64,000 nt of DNA. Source: Hymenobacter sp. BT188. GTDB lineage: Bacteria > Bacteroidota > Bacteroidia > Cytophagales > Hymenobacteraceae. The notes beneath the pieces were generated by a model, which worked only from the letters and a program-made list of their open reading frames with translations, did not search any database and was not told the origin of the DNA. The translations under genes and the position numbers were made by a program. Location of the stretch: positions 310,001-374,000 of the forward strand of contig NZ_JACSCW010000001.1 in assembly GCF_014333585.1 (NCBI RefSeq), written 5' to 3'. Below are positions 1-8,902 of this stretch, piece by piece (position 1 is the stretch's first letter; each line of letters starts with the position of its first letter).

Positions 1-72
1 GAAAACAACAACGGGTTTCGCCTGAACGTGGTCTACAACTTGGATTTTAAGTCGTCTTCATCGTCTGACTAA
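1..72 (+). CDS. C-terminal end of an unidentified protein
   Basis: The window opens inside an open frame that runs to a TAA stop at 70-72 and gives 23 residues ending in a serine-rich tail. The stretch before the tail alternates polar and hydrophobic residues (RLNVVYNLDFK), as in the last strand of an outer-membrane beta-barrel, but the fragment is too short to name a family. The next gene lies on the opposite strand and converges on it. Confidence 0.5.
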   Translation, partial: ENNNGFRLNVVYNLDFKSSSSSD

Positions 73-109
73 TACCGCACTCTACGACATGACAAAGCTG
101 ATGCTGCGC

Positions 110-904
110 CTAAGAGTGTACGCCAGCGGAGCGCGCAAACTCAACCGGGTCGCGGTCGAGGGCTTGAATCTTTGCTTTATAAGCCGGCGGCAGCAGCGCA
201 GTTTTCACCCACTGACTCAGGGATAAATGCTGCGTGCGCCGATACACCGGCACCACCGGCCGCAGCCACGACCTGTTGCCCAAACGCAGCAAGTCTCGCA
301 CGGTAGCCGGCACCACGAGGCGCTGCGCGTGCAGCAACAGCCAGTACCGCACCGGCCCCAGGTGCTTACGATACTGCCGATACAGATCTTGGGTGAAGCG
401 GCTGTGCTCCAGATCGGAAGCCAGATGCTGCTGCCGCACCACCAGCCACTGCGCGTAGGTGGGGGGCAAATCGGGGATGCCCATGCGCTGACCTACACGA
501 GAAAATACGGTGAATACCTCTTCTTTTTCGGGGCCGCTCATGGGGCGCTCCAACAGCTCAAATGACCGGATAGAATAGTCGATAAGCAGGAACAGCACGT
601 CGCGGTAGGCCCAATCGGGAATGGCCGCGCCGCGCTTCGCTTCCACGGCCGCATGAATGGCGGCAATGGTATCGATAGCCCTTTCGGCGGCTGGCTGGGG
701 GGCAAATACGATTTGCCGGGCATACTCTACAGTGGAAAACAAGCGCGCCATCGGGTCGGCGGGCAGGCGCCCGGTGAAGTAGAGCCAGTCAACGGCTTTA
801 TTCAGGGCAAACTCTGCCGCAGCGCCAGCAAAAATGAAAAGCACCGTGTCGGCCTTTCCCCAGATGGTCCGCACCACGGAATGCTTCGGCACAAAATATT
901 CCAT
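110..904 (-). CDS. Oxygenase MpaB family protein (DUF2236)
   Basis: A 264-residue protein resembling the DUF2236/MpaB family, haem-dependent oxygenases related to latex-clearing protein. The N-terminal part reads as the conserved fold around IWGKADTVLFIFAGAAAEF. The middle carries the family-like WAYRDVLFLLIDYSIRSFEL stretch followed by VFSRVGQRMGIPDLPPTY, and the C-terminal third is basic. No signal peptide is visible, so it is probably cytoplasmic or peripheral to the membrane. It stands alone, converging on the partial gene at the window edge, and the aquaporin gene upstream reads in the same direction with a gap of about 130 bases. The family call rests on recalled sequence pattern only; the substrate is unknown. 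The gene contains two copies of the genome-wide GGGGGGC motif (461 and 697). Confidence 0.65.
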   Translation of the reverse strand: MEYFVPKHSVVRTIWGKADTVLFIFAGAAAEFALNKAVDWLYFTGRLPADPMARLFSTVEYARQIVFAPQPAAERAIDTIAAIHAAVEAKRGAAIPDWAYRDVLFLLIDYSIRSFELLERPMSGPEKEEVFTVFSRVGQRMGIPDLPPTYAQWLVVRQQHLASDLEHSRFTQDLYRQYRKHLGPVRYWLLLHAQRLVVPATVRDLLRLGNRSWLRPVVPVYRRTQHLSLSQWVKTALLPPAYKAKIQALDRDPVEFARSAGVHS

Positions 905-1035
905 AGAACAAGAACTGGAAAAGGCAGCAAAAGGCTCCCAAAGTCTTTGGTTACAGCCGCTGCTTAGCTACAAAAGAACCAAAGTAGCAGAACGTTGAGC
1001 AGCGGCCAACCCATATCACGTCAGAAATAAAAAAC

Positions 1036-1911
1036 TCACTCATCCGGGTACTGTGGGGGCTCTTCGTCGGAGGCGTAAGGGGAAATAGGACTGGGACCGC
1101 ATCCGGCCAGAATAGCGCATTCCAAGGGCTGACCGTGGTGGAAGCGTAAAAACCCAACTGTGGCGAGCCACATTGCCAAGCAAGGTGCTACCCAATATAT
1201 CCAGAGCCCCTGATAGCGTCCGGCCGCTACGGCGGTGCCCAGCGTCCGGGCCGGGTTCAGGCTCATCCCCGAGTAAGGCGTTTCAATGAGGACGTAAACC
1301 GCTAGCAGCGCGCCCAGCAGCCACCCAACCCACTCTTTCAACCGGCTTGAATGTAAGGCAAGCAGCGTCACCAGCATCATTACAAAACAGATAATGAACT
1401 CGGCTATGAAAGCAATCAGCTCACCCTGAAGAAAGACCGGATTGGGTTGTGTAACCGTATATTTTACGGCCGGATGGGCGTAGAATTCGGGCAGACAAAG
1501 CTTCAGCAATTGGGCCGCCCCAATGGCCCCGCACAGTTGCGCTAGCACGTACCACACCGCATCGGGAAGACGTATTTTGCCTAATTGGTAGAAGGCCAGC
1601 GTGACCGCGGGATTGATGTGCGCGCCCGACCGCTTGCCCCAGGGATTGTAAATAATAATGACCAACACGAGGCCCAGACCCAGGCCCAAAAGGCCCCGCC
1701 GTAGCAGGTGGCTTTCCGCCAAGCTCTGCCGCACGGGGGAAGCCGGATGCTCCATCAGGATAGTCAGCAAACCGGCGCTGCCCACAAAAAAGGCCAGGCC
1801 CAATGCTTCCGCAACGTAGTGAGGCCAGTGCCGACGTAGCGCGGAAAGCAAACGGTAGGCAAAAGGCATAAACAAAACAGGGTACGGGAACAGGTCAATA
1901 CAACGCATCAC
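1036..1911 (-). CDS. Aquaporin / MIP-family channel
   Basis: A 291-residue membrane protein of the major intrinsic protein family, which passes water or small uncharged solutes such as glycerol. Both half-helix signatures are present, INPAV in the first half and LNPAR in the second, each followed by a hydrophobic helix as expected for the inverted-repeat fold. The protein is longer than a typical aquaporin (about 230-270 residues) because of a basic N-terminal extension and a proline/acid-rich tail. The two NPA motifs are intact, so a working channel is likely; water versus glycerol selectivity cannot be decided from what I see. It is divergently arranged with the DUF1080 gene at 2066. Confidence 0.88.
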   Translation of the reverse strand: MMRCIDLFPYPVLFMPFAYRLLSALRRHWPHYVAEALGLAFFVGSAGLLTILMEHPASPVRQSLAESHLLRRGLLGLGLGLVLVIIIYNPWGKRSGAHINPAVTLAFYQLGKIRLPDAVWYVLAQLCGAIGAAQLLKLCLPEFYAHPAVKYTVTQPNPVFLQGELIAFIAEFIICFVMMLVTLLALHSSRLKEWVGWLLGALLAVYVLIETPYSGMSLNPARTLGTAVAAGRYQGLWIYWVAPCLAMWLATVGFLRFHHGQPLECAILAGCGPSPISPYASDEEPPQYPDE

Positions 1912-2013
1912 CCGCCGATGGGTTGTGCCTGCTACCGCACAGGATGACGCGGGGGGCTTTTTCCAACTGTATATCTTCGTTGGAATGACCTAGTATTACT
2001 TAACCATTATGCC

Positions 2014-2043
2014 TTGCCCACGCCCGGCAAAACTGTAGCTTTG
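2014..2043 (+). promoter_or_regulatory. Bacteroidota-type promoter before the DUF1080 gene
   Basis: TAGCTTTG at 2036-2043 matches the TAnnTTTG -7 element known from Bacteroidota, and TTG at 2014-2016 sits 19 bases upstream, near the usual spacing for the -33 TTTG element. Transcription would begin near 2050, leaving a short leader before the ATG at 2066. The match is by eye and has not been tested. Confidence 0.45.
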
Positions 2044-2065
2044 ATTCATTCCCTCACGTTATTCT

Positions 2066-2977
2066 ATGCTGACTGGTATGAGAAGATTTACCGCTTTAAC
2101 CCTGGGTGCCACCTTGTTGTTTTTCTCTACCTCCTCCACCGCCCCGCGCGACGGATGGGAGCCGCTGCTTGATAAGAAGCTGAGCAAGTGGGAAACCTTT
2201 CAAAGCTACCGCCACGAGCTGGGCTACAAAGGAAAAGTGCCCACCGACGCACAGGGAAAGGAAATTGCGCCCATCGGTTACGGCAAAAACGAGGCGAACG
2301 TATTCTCGGTTGTGATGGAGAAGGGCGAGCCGGTGCTGCGCATCAGTGGGGAGATATACGGCTGCGTGTTTACCAAGCAAGATTTTACCAATTATGCCCT
2401 CAAACTGAAGGTAAAGTGGGGCGAGAAAAAGTGGGTGCCGCGCCTCAACGAGCCCCGCGACAGTGGCATTCTCTACAACAGCCAGGGCGAGTGTGGGGTA
2501 GACTACTGGCATAGCTGGATGCTGAGCCAGGAATTTCAGGTATCCGAGTTCGAGAAGGGCAATGCCATGGGCGACTTCTGGTGCATCGCCAACTCCACAG
2601 CCGACATTACCGCCGTCAAAAACGACACGAGTGAGGCGCTGAGATACAATAAGGAAGCGGCTCCCGTCACCTTTGGGAGAGGCGGCCCCGGCTTTTGCCA
2701 GGCTTCGGCCAATTACGGCGTTTCAAATGGGCAATGGGATGAGCTGGAACTGATTCACGTAAATGGCAAAAGCATCCACATCGTGAACGGCAAGGTAGTG
2801 CTGGCCGTCAACAACTCAAGCTACATGGAGAATGGCCAGCGCCTGCCGCTTACGCACGGCAAGATCCAGCTACAGAGCGAAGCCGCCGAAGTGTACTACA
2901 AAGGCATTATGATAAAGCCCCTGGCGGCCATGCCAGCGGAGTACGCCAAGTATTTCAACGACAAGCCAACCAAGTAA
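2066..2977 (+). CDS. Secreted DUF1080 (3-keto-disaccharide hydrolase-like) protein
   Basis: A 303-residue exported protein with one DUF1080 domain, a concanavalin-like fold whose Pfam family is named for 3-keto-disaccharide hydrolase. An N-terminal hydrophobic signal (residues about 5-25) is followed by the domain, with typical elements such as DSGILYNSQGE and VSNGQWDELELIHVNG. A second ATG at 2078 directly before the signal peptide core is an alternative start. The gene is transcribed toward a cluster on the other strand that includes a second DUF1080 gene, isomerases and a sugar dehydrogenase, which suggests that it cleaves or binds an oxidised glycoside in the periplasm. It has its own promoter-like element, so it may be controlled separately. 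Confidence 0.75.
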   Translation: MLTGMRRFTALTLGATLLFFSTSSTAPRDGWEPLLDKKLSKWETFQSYRHELGYKGKVPTDAQGKEIAPIGYGKNEANVFSVVMEKGEPVLRISGEIYGCVFTKQDFTNYALKLKVKWGEKKWVPRLNEPRDSGILYNSQGECGVDYWHSWMLSQEFQVSEFEKGNAMGDFWCIANSTADITAVKNDTSEALRYNKEAAPVTFGRGGPGFCQASANYGVSNGQWDELELIHVNGKSIHIVNGKVVLAVNNSSYMENGQRLPLTHGKIQLQSEAAEVYYKGIMIKPLAAMPAEYAKYFNDKPTK

Positions 2978-3001
2978 CCCCAAATTTGCCCCCCAGCCGG
3001 C

Positions 3002-3772
3002 TTACAGCTCCCGAATCCAGATGTTGCGGAAGCTGAGCGGTTCACTAGGGTCGCCGTGCGATTGAAGCTTGATGGGCGAGGGGCCGTGCTTCTGGTAGCT
3101 GGGCTTGCCGATGTACACCGTTGGCCCGGCCAAAGTGACGTTGTTCTGCACTACCACGCCATTAAACAGCACCGTCACGCGGGCGGGCGACTGCACCGAG
3201 CCGTCGGCCTTGAAGGTGGGCGCCGTCCACAACACGTCGTACGACTGCCACTCGCCGGGCTTGCGGGTGGGGTTCGCCAACGGAATCAACTGCTTGTAGA
3301 TGCTGCCGGCCATGCCGTTTACGTAGGTTTTGTTCTCGTAAGAGTCCAGAATCTGCAATTCGTAGCCAAGGTCGCCTTTGCCCAGCGAAGCCAGGAACAG
3401 GCCGCTGTTGCCGCGCACCTGCCCGGTGCCCGCAATGGTAGCCGGCACACGCCATTCCAGGTGCAATTGATAGTTGGTGAAGGTGCGCTTGGTTTCGATG
3501 TTACCGGTCTTCTTGTCCACGGTAAAAATGCCCCCCGCCACCTTCCACTTCGCGGGCGCATTGCGGTCATCGGCCGACACCCATTGCGTCAGGTCCTTGC
3601 CATCGAACAGCACGAGCGCATCAGAGGGCGGGGGAGTAAATTGGGGTATGGCGGCCACCACTTTGGGTACTGGCTCCCACACCTCCGTGTCTTCTGGTTT
3701 TCCCTTCTGCTGTGCCTGAGCCATTAAAGAAGTGCTGAATAGTAGAACGGAAGCAAACAGGGAGGTGCGCAT
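3002..3772 (-). CDS. Secreted DUF1080 (3-keto-disaccharide hydrolase-like) protein
   Basis: A 256-residue secreted protein with a clear cleavable signal peptide (residues 1-20, ending AQAQ) and one DUF1080 domain beginning at LVLFDGKDLTQW, a hallmark opening of the family. Further typical elements are NSGLFLASLGKGDLGYELQILDS and KLQSHGDPSEPLSFRNIWIREL at the end. It is the last gene of the minus-strand cluster, 34 bases after the TIM-barrel gene. Established family knowledge links DUF1080 proteins to hydrolysis of 3-keto-glycosides; the role here is inferred from the dehydrogenase genes nearby. It is only distantly similar to the DUF1080 protein at 2066, so the two may have different substrates. 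Confidence 0.82.
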   Translation of the reverse strand: MRTSLFASVLLFSTSLMAQAQQKGKPEDTEVWEPVPKVVAAIPQFTPPPSDALVLFDGKDLTQWVSADDRNAPAKWKVAGGIFTVDKKTGNIETKRTFTNYQLHLEWRVPATIAGTGQVRGNSGLFLASLGKGDLGYELQILDSYENKTYVNGMAGSIYKQLIPLANPTRKPGEWQSYDVLWTAPTFKADGSVQSPARVTVLFNGVVVQNNVTLAGPTVYIGKPSYQKHGPSPIKLQSHGDPSEPLSFRNIWIREL

Positions 3773-3806
3773 AGAATGCTTGGTAAAGTGGTGGGAAACA
3801 AGGCAA

Positions 3807-4694
3807 TTAGACGTCGCAAAGCTGCACGGCCTGGCGCAAAGAAGCGAGCTTGTCGGGTTTTTGCGGGATAAATTCCTGGGCCACGTAGCCTTTGAAGCCG
3901 GTGGCCAGAATGGCGCGCATGATGGCCGGGTAGTTTAGCTCCTGGGAGTCGTCGAGCTCATGGCGGCCCGGTACGCCAGCCGTGTGGTAGTGAGCAATGT
4001 AGGGGTGATGCTCCGTGAGCGTGCGAATCACGTCGCCCTCATCGATCTGCATGTGGTAAATGTCGTAGAGCAGTTTGAAGTTCTCGGAGCCTAGCCGCTT
4101 AGCTAGCTCCACGCCCCAGGCGGTGCGGTCGCACTGGTAGTCTTTGTGGTCGATTTTGCTGTTGAGCAGCTCCATCACCAGCACTACTTTATGCTGCGCG
4201 GCCAGCTTGACCAGCGGCTGCAGCCCGCGCACGCAATTGGTCCAGCCCGCTTCATCGGTCATTCCCCGGCGGCTGCCACTAAAGCAGATCAGGTTGGTGT
4301 AGCCGGCCTTGGCTACCAGCGGAATCATGTCGGCATACTGCTTCTGCAAGCGCGCATGAAACTGCGGATCGTTGAAGCCGTCGGTGAGGTTGATCTCGGC
4401 CCCGTTGCACATGGGCGAGTCCAGTCCGTACTTTTTCAGCGTAGGCCAATCTTTGGGTCCTACCAGGTCGATGCCCTTGATGCCCATTTCATTGGCCGCT
4501 GCGCACAGCTGGTCGAGCGGCATGTCCTGGAAGCACCACCGGCATACCGACTGCTTAATGTTGTTTTTCAACGGCGTAGGCTGGCTGGGGGGCTTTTTAT
4601 CGGTGGTGCAGACGTTGGCGATACCCAGCGTACCGACTGCGGCCGTGCTTGTGAGGAGGCCTTTCAAAGCAGTTCTTCGGTTCCAGATTGCCAT
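3807..4694 (-). CDS. Hydroxypyruvate isomerase-like TIM-barrel protein with Tat signal
   Basis: A 295-residue sugar-phosphate isomerase/epimerase-type TIM barrel. The N-terminus has twin arginines (WNRRTALKGLL) before a hydrophobic stretch, a Tat-type signal, so export is likely. The C-terminal half, KLLYDIYHMQIDEGD, HYHTAGVPGRHELDDSQELNY and YVAQEFIP, matches the hydroxypyruvate isomerase subgroup, with Asp, His and Glu residues placed to bind a divalent metal. It lies 8 bases downstream of the MFS permease gene and 34 bases before the DUF1080 gene, so the three form one transcription unit. An isomerase or lyase acting on a keto-sugar is more likely than genuine hydroxypyruvate isomerase, because the protein is exported and sits with sugar oxidation genes. 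Confidence 0.78.
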   Translation of the reverse strand: MAIWNRRTALKGLLTSTAAVGTLGIANVCTTDKKPPSQPTPLKNNIKQSVCRWCFQDMPLDQLCAAANEMGIKGIDLVGPKDWPTLKKYGLDSPMCNGAEINLTDGFNDPQFHARLQKQYADMIPLVAKAGYTNLICFSGSRRGMTDEAGWTNCVRGLQPLVKLAAQHKVVLVMELLNSKIDHKDYQCDRTAWGVELAKRLGSENFKLLYDIYHMQIDEGDVIRTLTEHHPYIAHYHTAGVPGRHELDDSQELNYPAIMRAILATGFKGYVAQEFIPQKPDKLASLRQAVQLCDV

Positions 4695-4702
4695 ACAGTC
4701 AG

Positions 4703-5956
4703 TTATTTAGCCTGAGCCAGCTCGGGTGCTGCGTCGAAGGAAGCGGATTCGGAAGCTTGGTCCTGCGGACGATCCCTGAATAAGAGCAGGAATAGCAGTA
4801 CAACTGCCCCGGCAATGCCGGCCGGAATCAGCCAGATCATGCGCCAGTCGTGCACGCCTTCGGAGAGCTGGTAGTTGTCAAAAATACGGCCTGAGAGCAA
4901 GGTGCCAATCAGCATTCCCACGCCATACGTGGCCAGCGTAATAAAACCCTGAGCGGAGCTTTTGAATCGCTCGCCGGCAAGGTTATCGGTGTAAATCTGA
5001 CCTGTCACGAAGAAGAAGTCGTAGCAGATACCGTGCAGTACAATGCCCACAATGAGCATCCAGTAATTGCTTTGCCCGTCGCCATAGGCGAAGAATATGT
5101 AGCGCACCACCCAGGCCAGCATCCCGATAGCCAGCATCTTTTTTACGCCCAAACGGGTGAAGAAAAACGGAATCAAAAGCATAAATAGCAGTTCGGAAAC
5201 CTGCCCGAGACTCTGAACGCCAGCAGCGGCTTTCATGCCTACTTCATTCAAAAAGGGGTTGGTAAAGCCGTAATAAAACGCCAGCGGAATGCAGATGGCG
5301 ATAGAAGCCAGAAAGAAAATCAGGTAGGAGCGGTTCTTCAGCAGACCAATAGCATCGAGGCCCAGCATGTCGCCCAGGGAAGATGACTGCCCGCGCTTGA
5401 CGGGTGGCGTGGCTGGGAGCATGAAACTGAACACACCCAGCAAAGTCGAAGCGCCGGCAGCCATGAGGAAGGTGGCCCGCAGGCTGCCACTTTGCTCCCA
5501 GTTCAGCCAACCGATGGTCAGGCCGGCTACAATCCAGCCCAGCGTGCCCAGCACCCTAATGGTGGCAAACTCCTTCTGTGGATTCTGCATCTGCCGAAAC
5601 GCAATGGAGTTGACTAACGCTAGCGTAGGCATGTACAAGATCATGTAGGTCAGAATATTAGGGTAAAAAGAGCCAAAGTCCGGCGACGACGAGGCGCGCC
5701 AGAGCAGCAGCGCTCCGGCCAGGTGCAGCACGCCCAGAATCTTCTGGGCCGAGAAAAACCGGTCTGCAATCAGCCCGATAATAAATGGTGCCACAATAGC
5801 CCCAATCGACTGCGTCAAGAAGGCTACTCCCACCTGCGTACCCGTCGCGCTGAGGTTGCGCAGCAGATAAGTGCCCAACGTCACAAACCACGCGCCCCAG
5901 ATGAAAAACTCCAGGAACATCATGATAGACAGCTTAATCCGGATGGAGGAAGTCAT
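4703..5956 (-). CDS. MFS permease, nucleoside:H+ symporter (NupG-like) family
   Basis: A 417-residue transporter with about 12 hydrophobic helices. It opens with FLEFFIWGAWFVTLGTYL, the pattern seen at the start of NupG-like nucleoside/H+ symporters in Bacteroidota. The tail is charged and cytoplasmic. Genes of this subgroup commonly accompany sugar dehydrogenase and isomerase genes in Bacteroidota, and here the permease heads the run permease, isomerase, DUF1080. It probably brings the oxidised or hydrolysed sugar into the cytoplasm. Whether it moves nucleosides or sugars cannot be told from sequence alone. A palindromic repeat (6036-6123) separates it from the cytochrome gene upstream. Confidence 0.78.
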   Translation of the reverse strand: MTSSIRIKLSIMMFLEFFIWGAWFVTLGTYLLRNLSATGTQVGVAFLTQSIGAIVAPFIIGLIADRFFSAQKILGVLHLAGALLLWRASSSPDFGSFYPNILTYMILYMPTLALVNSIAFRQMQNPQKEFATIRVLGTLGWIVAGLTIGWLNWEQSGSLRATFLMAAGASTLLGVFSFMLPATPPVKRGQSSSLGDMLGLDAIGLLKNRSYLIFFLASIAICIPLAFYYGFTNPFLNEVGMKAAAGVQSLGQVSELLFMLLIPFFFTRLGVKKMLAIGMLAWVVRYIFFAYGDGQSNYWMLIVGIVLHGICYDFFFVTGQIYTDNLAGERFKSSAQGFITLATYGVGMLIGTLLSGRIFDNYQLSEGVHDWRMIWLIPAGIAGAVVLLFLLLFRDRPQDQASESASFDAAPELAQAK

Positions 5957-6035
5957 AGCTGGGAAAGGGTTGGTTGTGGGGTTAAGGAAGCGGTTTGCAC
6001 TTCAAATTCAAAAGATCAACTGCTTAATATAAGCG

Positions 6036-6123
6036 GTCATGCAGAGCGAAGCATCTCGCATGCAGTAGTCAGGGTTAGGATTGCAACGAAGCGAGTTAAA
6101 TGCTTCGCTGTGCTCTGCATGAC
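6036..6123. repeat. Palindromic GTCATGCAGAG element, copy 1
   Basis: The ends GTCATGCAGAG and CTCTGCATGAC are inverted, with a GAAGCATCTCGC / GCTTCGCTGTG inner pair. The element fills the gap between the permease and the cytochrome gene. It is imperfect, lacking several bases in the left arm relative to the other copies (19601, 38828, 43933, 59955). No coding capacity; a non-autonomous MITE or REP-like element is the best reading. As a long hairpin it could also attenuate read-through. Confidence 0.75.
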
Positions 6124-6180
6124 GTTCGGTTAATTGCACGTCCGCGTTACAACATTACTCCGCTGGATGCTAGCGGCAAC

Positions 6181-6651
6181 TTACTTCAGCGTAAGAATAT
6201 ACCGCGCCATCTCCTCCGCGTCGGCTACCGATATGGCGGGGTGGGGCGTCATGGCGATATCGCCCCAGTTGCCCTTGCCGCCAGTAATAATTTTGCCCCC
6301 CAGCATCTTGATGTTGGCTTCCGTGGCTGGATATTTCTGCGCAACGGCCTGATAAGCTGGGCCGAGGAGCTTCTCGTTTACGCGGTGGCAAGTGGCGCAG
6401 TCGCTACCTTCTATCAGCTTCGCGCCTTTAGCCAGCGCGCCCCCGGTCGGCGCCGTCCCGATTTTAGTGACGTTGGTATCCACCTGGGGCTGGCGGGCCA
6501 CGGCACTCATGTTGGCGCCCGTGGTGCTGTCGGTGTTCATGGTTTCCTCGGATTCTGCAAGCGTGTATTTCTCCTGGGGGGCTTTATTGGAATCGGAGCT
6601 ACAGGCGGCTAAAAAAGCAAAAGAACTGAGGAGTAGAAAGGCTTTTTTCAT
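6181..6651 (-). CDS. c-type cytochrome lipoprotein
   Basis: A 156-residue lipoprotein: signal peptide ending FLAACSS (lipobox, Cys17), a flexible Ser/Thr/Gln-rich linker to about residue 70, then a class I cytochrome c domain. The haem site is CATCH (within GSDCATCHRVNEKLLGPAY), and a Met ligand candidate lies in GDIAMTPHPAIS. It should sit in the periplasm anchored to a membrane and pass electrons. With the GMC oxidoreductase (9621) and its small subunit (8903) it fits the three-part glycoside or sugar dehydrogenases (catalytic, Tat chaperone-like, cytochrome). It is separated from the next upstream gene by 16 bases. Confidence 0.87.
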   Translation of the reverse strand: MKKAFLLLSSFAFLAACSSDSNKAPQEKYTLAESEETMNTDSTTGANMSAVARQPQVDTNVTKIGTAPTGGALAKGAKLIEGSDCATCHRVNEKLLGPAYQAVAQKYPATEANIKMLGGKIITGGKGNWGDIAMTPHPAISVADAEEMARYILTLK

Positions 6652-6667
6652 GGGGTCAGAGGGAGGA

Positions 6668-7720
6668 TTAAAGGCCTAACAGGCTTTTGTTGTGGGCTTC
6701 ATCGGTGCCGGCGGCGGCGAAATCATCGAAGGCTTTGTCGGTGACGTGAATAATGTGGTCGCGGATGAAGGTAGCACCTTCGCGGGCGCCGTCTTCGGGG
6801 TGCTTCAGAGCGCATTCCCACTCCAGCACGGCCCAACCCGGGAAGTCATATTGGGCCATTTTGCTGAAAATGGCCTTAAAATCTACCTGCCCGTCGCCCA
6901 AGGAGCGGAAGCGGCCGGCCCGATCTACCCAGCTTTGGTAGCCGCCATACACGCCCTGACGCCCATTGGGGTTAAACTCCGCATCCTTGACGTGAAAAGC
7001 CCGAATCCGCTCGTGGTAAATGTCAATGTAGTCCAGGTAGTCAAGGCACTGCAGCACAAAGTGGGAAGGGTCATAGAGCAGGCAGGCGCGCGGATGGTGC
7101 TGCACTTTGTCGAGGAAAAGCTCGTAGCTGACGCCATCGTGGAGGTCTTCGCCGGCGTGAATTTCGTAGCACACGTCTACCCCGCACTCGTCGAAGGTTT
7201 GCAGGATGGGCAGCCAGCGGCGGGCCAACTCGTCGAAGCCCGTATCGACTAGTCCGGCGGGGCGCTGGGGCCAGGGGTAAACCATCGGCCAGAGCAGTGC
7301 CCCGCTAAAGGTGGCGTGGGCTGTCAGCCCCAGATTTTGGGAAGCTTTGGCGGCGTACTTGAGCTGCTGCACGGCCCATGCTTGCCGGGCCTGGGGGTTG
7401 TTGCGTACGGCTTCGGGCGCAAAGCCATCAAACAGCGAGTCATACACCGGATTCACGGCCACTAGCTGACCCTGCAAGTGGGTAGAAAGCTCCGTGATTT
7501 CTAATCCCGCTGTCTGCACCGTGCCTTTTACCTCGTCGGCGTAGGTTTTGCTTTCGGCGGCCTTTTGCAAATTGATAAACCGATTGTCCAGCGTCGGTAG
7601 CTGTACGCCTTTATAGCCCAGACCACTAGCCCACTCGCAGATGGAAGCTAGGCTGTTGAAAGGAGCCTGATCGGATATGAATTGCGCCAGGAAAATTGCG
7701 GGTCCTTTGATGGTTTTCAT
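6668..7720 (-). CDS. Sugar phosphate isomerase/epimerase-type TIM barrel
   Basis: A 350-residue protein of the xylose isomerase-like TIM-barrel superfamily, without an obvious signal peptide, so cytoplasmic. Recognisable elements are CYEIHAGEDLHDG, LLYDPSHFVLQCLDYLDYID, RIRAFHVKDAEF and WAVLEWECALK near the C-terminus, which supply the Glu, Asp, His and Glu metal ligands of the family. It lies 6 bases after the Gfo/Idh/MocA gene and 16 before the cytochrome gene, so it is co-transcribed. Such pairs of oxidoreductase and isomerase are common in inositol and keto-sugar catabolism. The exact reaction is not known. Confidence 0.82.
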   Translation of the reverse strand: MKTIKGPAIFLAQFISDQAPFNSLASICEWASGLGYKGVQLPTLDNRFINLQKAAESKTYADEVKGTVQTAGLEITELSTHLQGQLVAVNPVYDSLFDGFAPEAVRNNPQARQAWAVQQLKYAAKASQNLGLTAHATFSGALLWPMVYPWPQRPAGLVDTGFDELARRWLPILQTFDECGVDVCYEIHAGEDLHDGVSYELFLDKVQHHPRACLLYDPSHFVLQCLDYLDYIDIYHERIRAFHVKDAEFNPNGRQGVYGGYQSWVDRAGRFRSLGDGQVDFKAIFSKMAQYDFPGWAVLEWECALKHPEDGAREGATFIRDHIIHVTDKAFDDFAAAGTDEAHNKSLLGL

Positions 7721-7726
7721 GCGCAG

Positions 7727-8887
7727 CTAGACGGTGAACTCGGTCCACTTCTGATCGGAGCGGCCCGAGGCAATGACGTTTTCAATAAAAGCCATCCCCC
7801 GCACACCTTCCTCGATACCGGGATAATCGAGTGCTTCGGGGGACGCAGATTTGCCCCCTAGCTCCGCTTGCAGGCTTAGGGCGAAGTTGCGGTAAAGGTT
7901 GGCAAAGGCTTCGAGGTAGCCCTCCGGATGGCCAGCCGGAACGCGGGTATTGTGGCGGGCGTAGGAGCTGACGTAGCCCGCGCCGGTCCGCCGGATTTCC
8001 GTGGGCTTATCCAGCCACTTCACCTGGAGCGTGTTGGCGTCGACTTGTTGCCATTCGAGGCCGCCTTTGTCGCCGTACACCCGCAGGCGCACGTTGTTTT
8101 CTTCGCCCGCAGCTACCTGCGTAGCTACCAGTACACCGCTGGCCCCACCCGCGAGGCGGAGCAGCACGGCGCCGTCATCATCGAGCTTGCGGCCGGGTAC
8201 TACGGTGTTAATGTCGGCGCAAAGCTGGGTTACAGATAATCCAGTGACGTATTCCAGCAGGTTGAATGCATGGGTGCCGATGTCGCCCATGGCGCCGGCC
8301 ACGCCGCTGCGGGCGGGGTCGGTGCGCCAGGCAGCCTGCTTGTTGTCGGAACCTTCCTCGAAGTTGCTCAGCCAGCCCTGCGGATACTCCACGTACGCTT
8401 TGCGGATAGCTCCCAATTCACCAGAGGCTACCAGCTGCCGCGCCTCCTTCACCATGGGGTAGCCCGTGTAGGTGTGCGTGAGGCAGAAGCGGCCGTTGCT
8501 GGCTGCAGCCACCGCTTGTAATTCTTTGGCTTCGGCCAACGAAAAGGTCATGGGCTTGTCCAGGATGACGTGAAAGCCGTTTTCCAGCGCCAGCTTAGCG
8601 GGGGCAAAATGCAGGTGGTTGGGCGTCACGATAGACAACACCTGCACGCGCTCCGCTTCGGGCCGCGCCTTTTCTCGCTCAATCAATTCCTGATACGAGC
8701 CGTACACCCGGTCGGCGGAAAGGCCCAGGAGCTGGCCGCTGGCTTTGGAGGTGTCGGGGTTGCTGCTGAAGGCGCCAGCTACCAACTCATAGAGGCCATC
8801 CAAAGCGGCGGCGTGTCGGTGCACGGCGCCAATAAAAGCCCCCTGGCCGCCGCCAATCATCCCTAGTCGTAGTTTCATGCCGTCCAA
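7727..8887 (-). CDS. Gfo/Idh/MocA family oxidoreductase
   Basis: A 386-residue NAD(P)-dependent dehydrogenase. The N-terminal Rossmann fold has the nucleotide-binding [16 protein letters not shown] stretch near residue 11. The catalytic-region EKP-like motif appears as [12 protein letters not shown] (Lys about residue 100), and the C-terminal substrate domain has [17 protein letters not shown]. Family members oxidise or reduce sugar hydroxyls, often at C3. The genes on either side lie within 16 bases, so it belongs to the same operon. In this context it may act on the keto-sugar after uptake. No Tat signal is seen, unlike several other genes of the cluster. Confidence 0.87.
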   Translation of the reverse strand: MDGMKLRLGMIGGGQGAFIGAVHRHAAALDGLYELVAGAFSSNPDTSKASGQLLGLSADRVYGSYQELIEREKARPEAERVQVLSIVTPNHLHFAPAKLALENGFHVILDKPMTFSLAEAKELQAVAAASNGRFCLTHTYTGYPMVKEARQLVASGELGAIRKAYVEYPQGWLSNFEEGSDNKQAAWRTDPARSGVAGAMGDIGTHAFNLLEYVTGLSVTQLCADINTVVPGRKLDDDGAVLLRLAGGASGVLVATQVAAGEENNVRLRVYGDKGGLEWQQVDANTLQVKWLDKPTEIRRTGAGYVSSYARHNTRVPAGHPEGYLEAFANLYRNFALSLQAELGGKSASPEALDYPGIEEGVRGMAFIENVIASGRSDQKWTEFTV

Positions 8888-8902
8888 GGTCGCGCTTTTA
8901 GG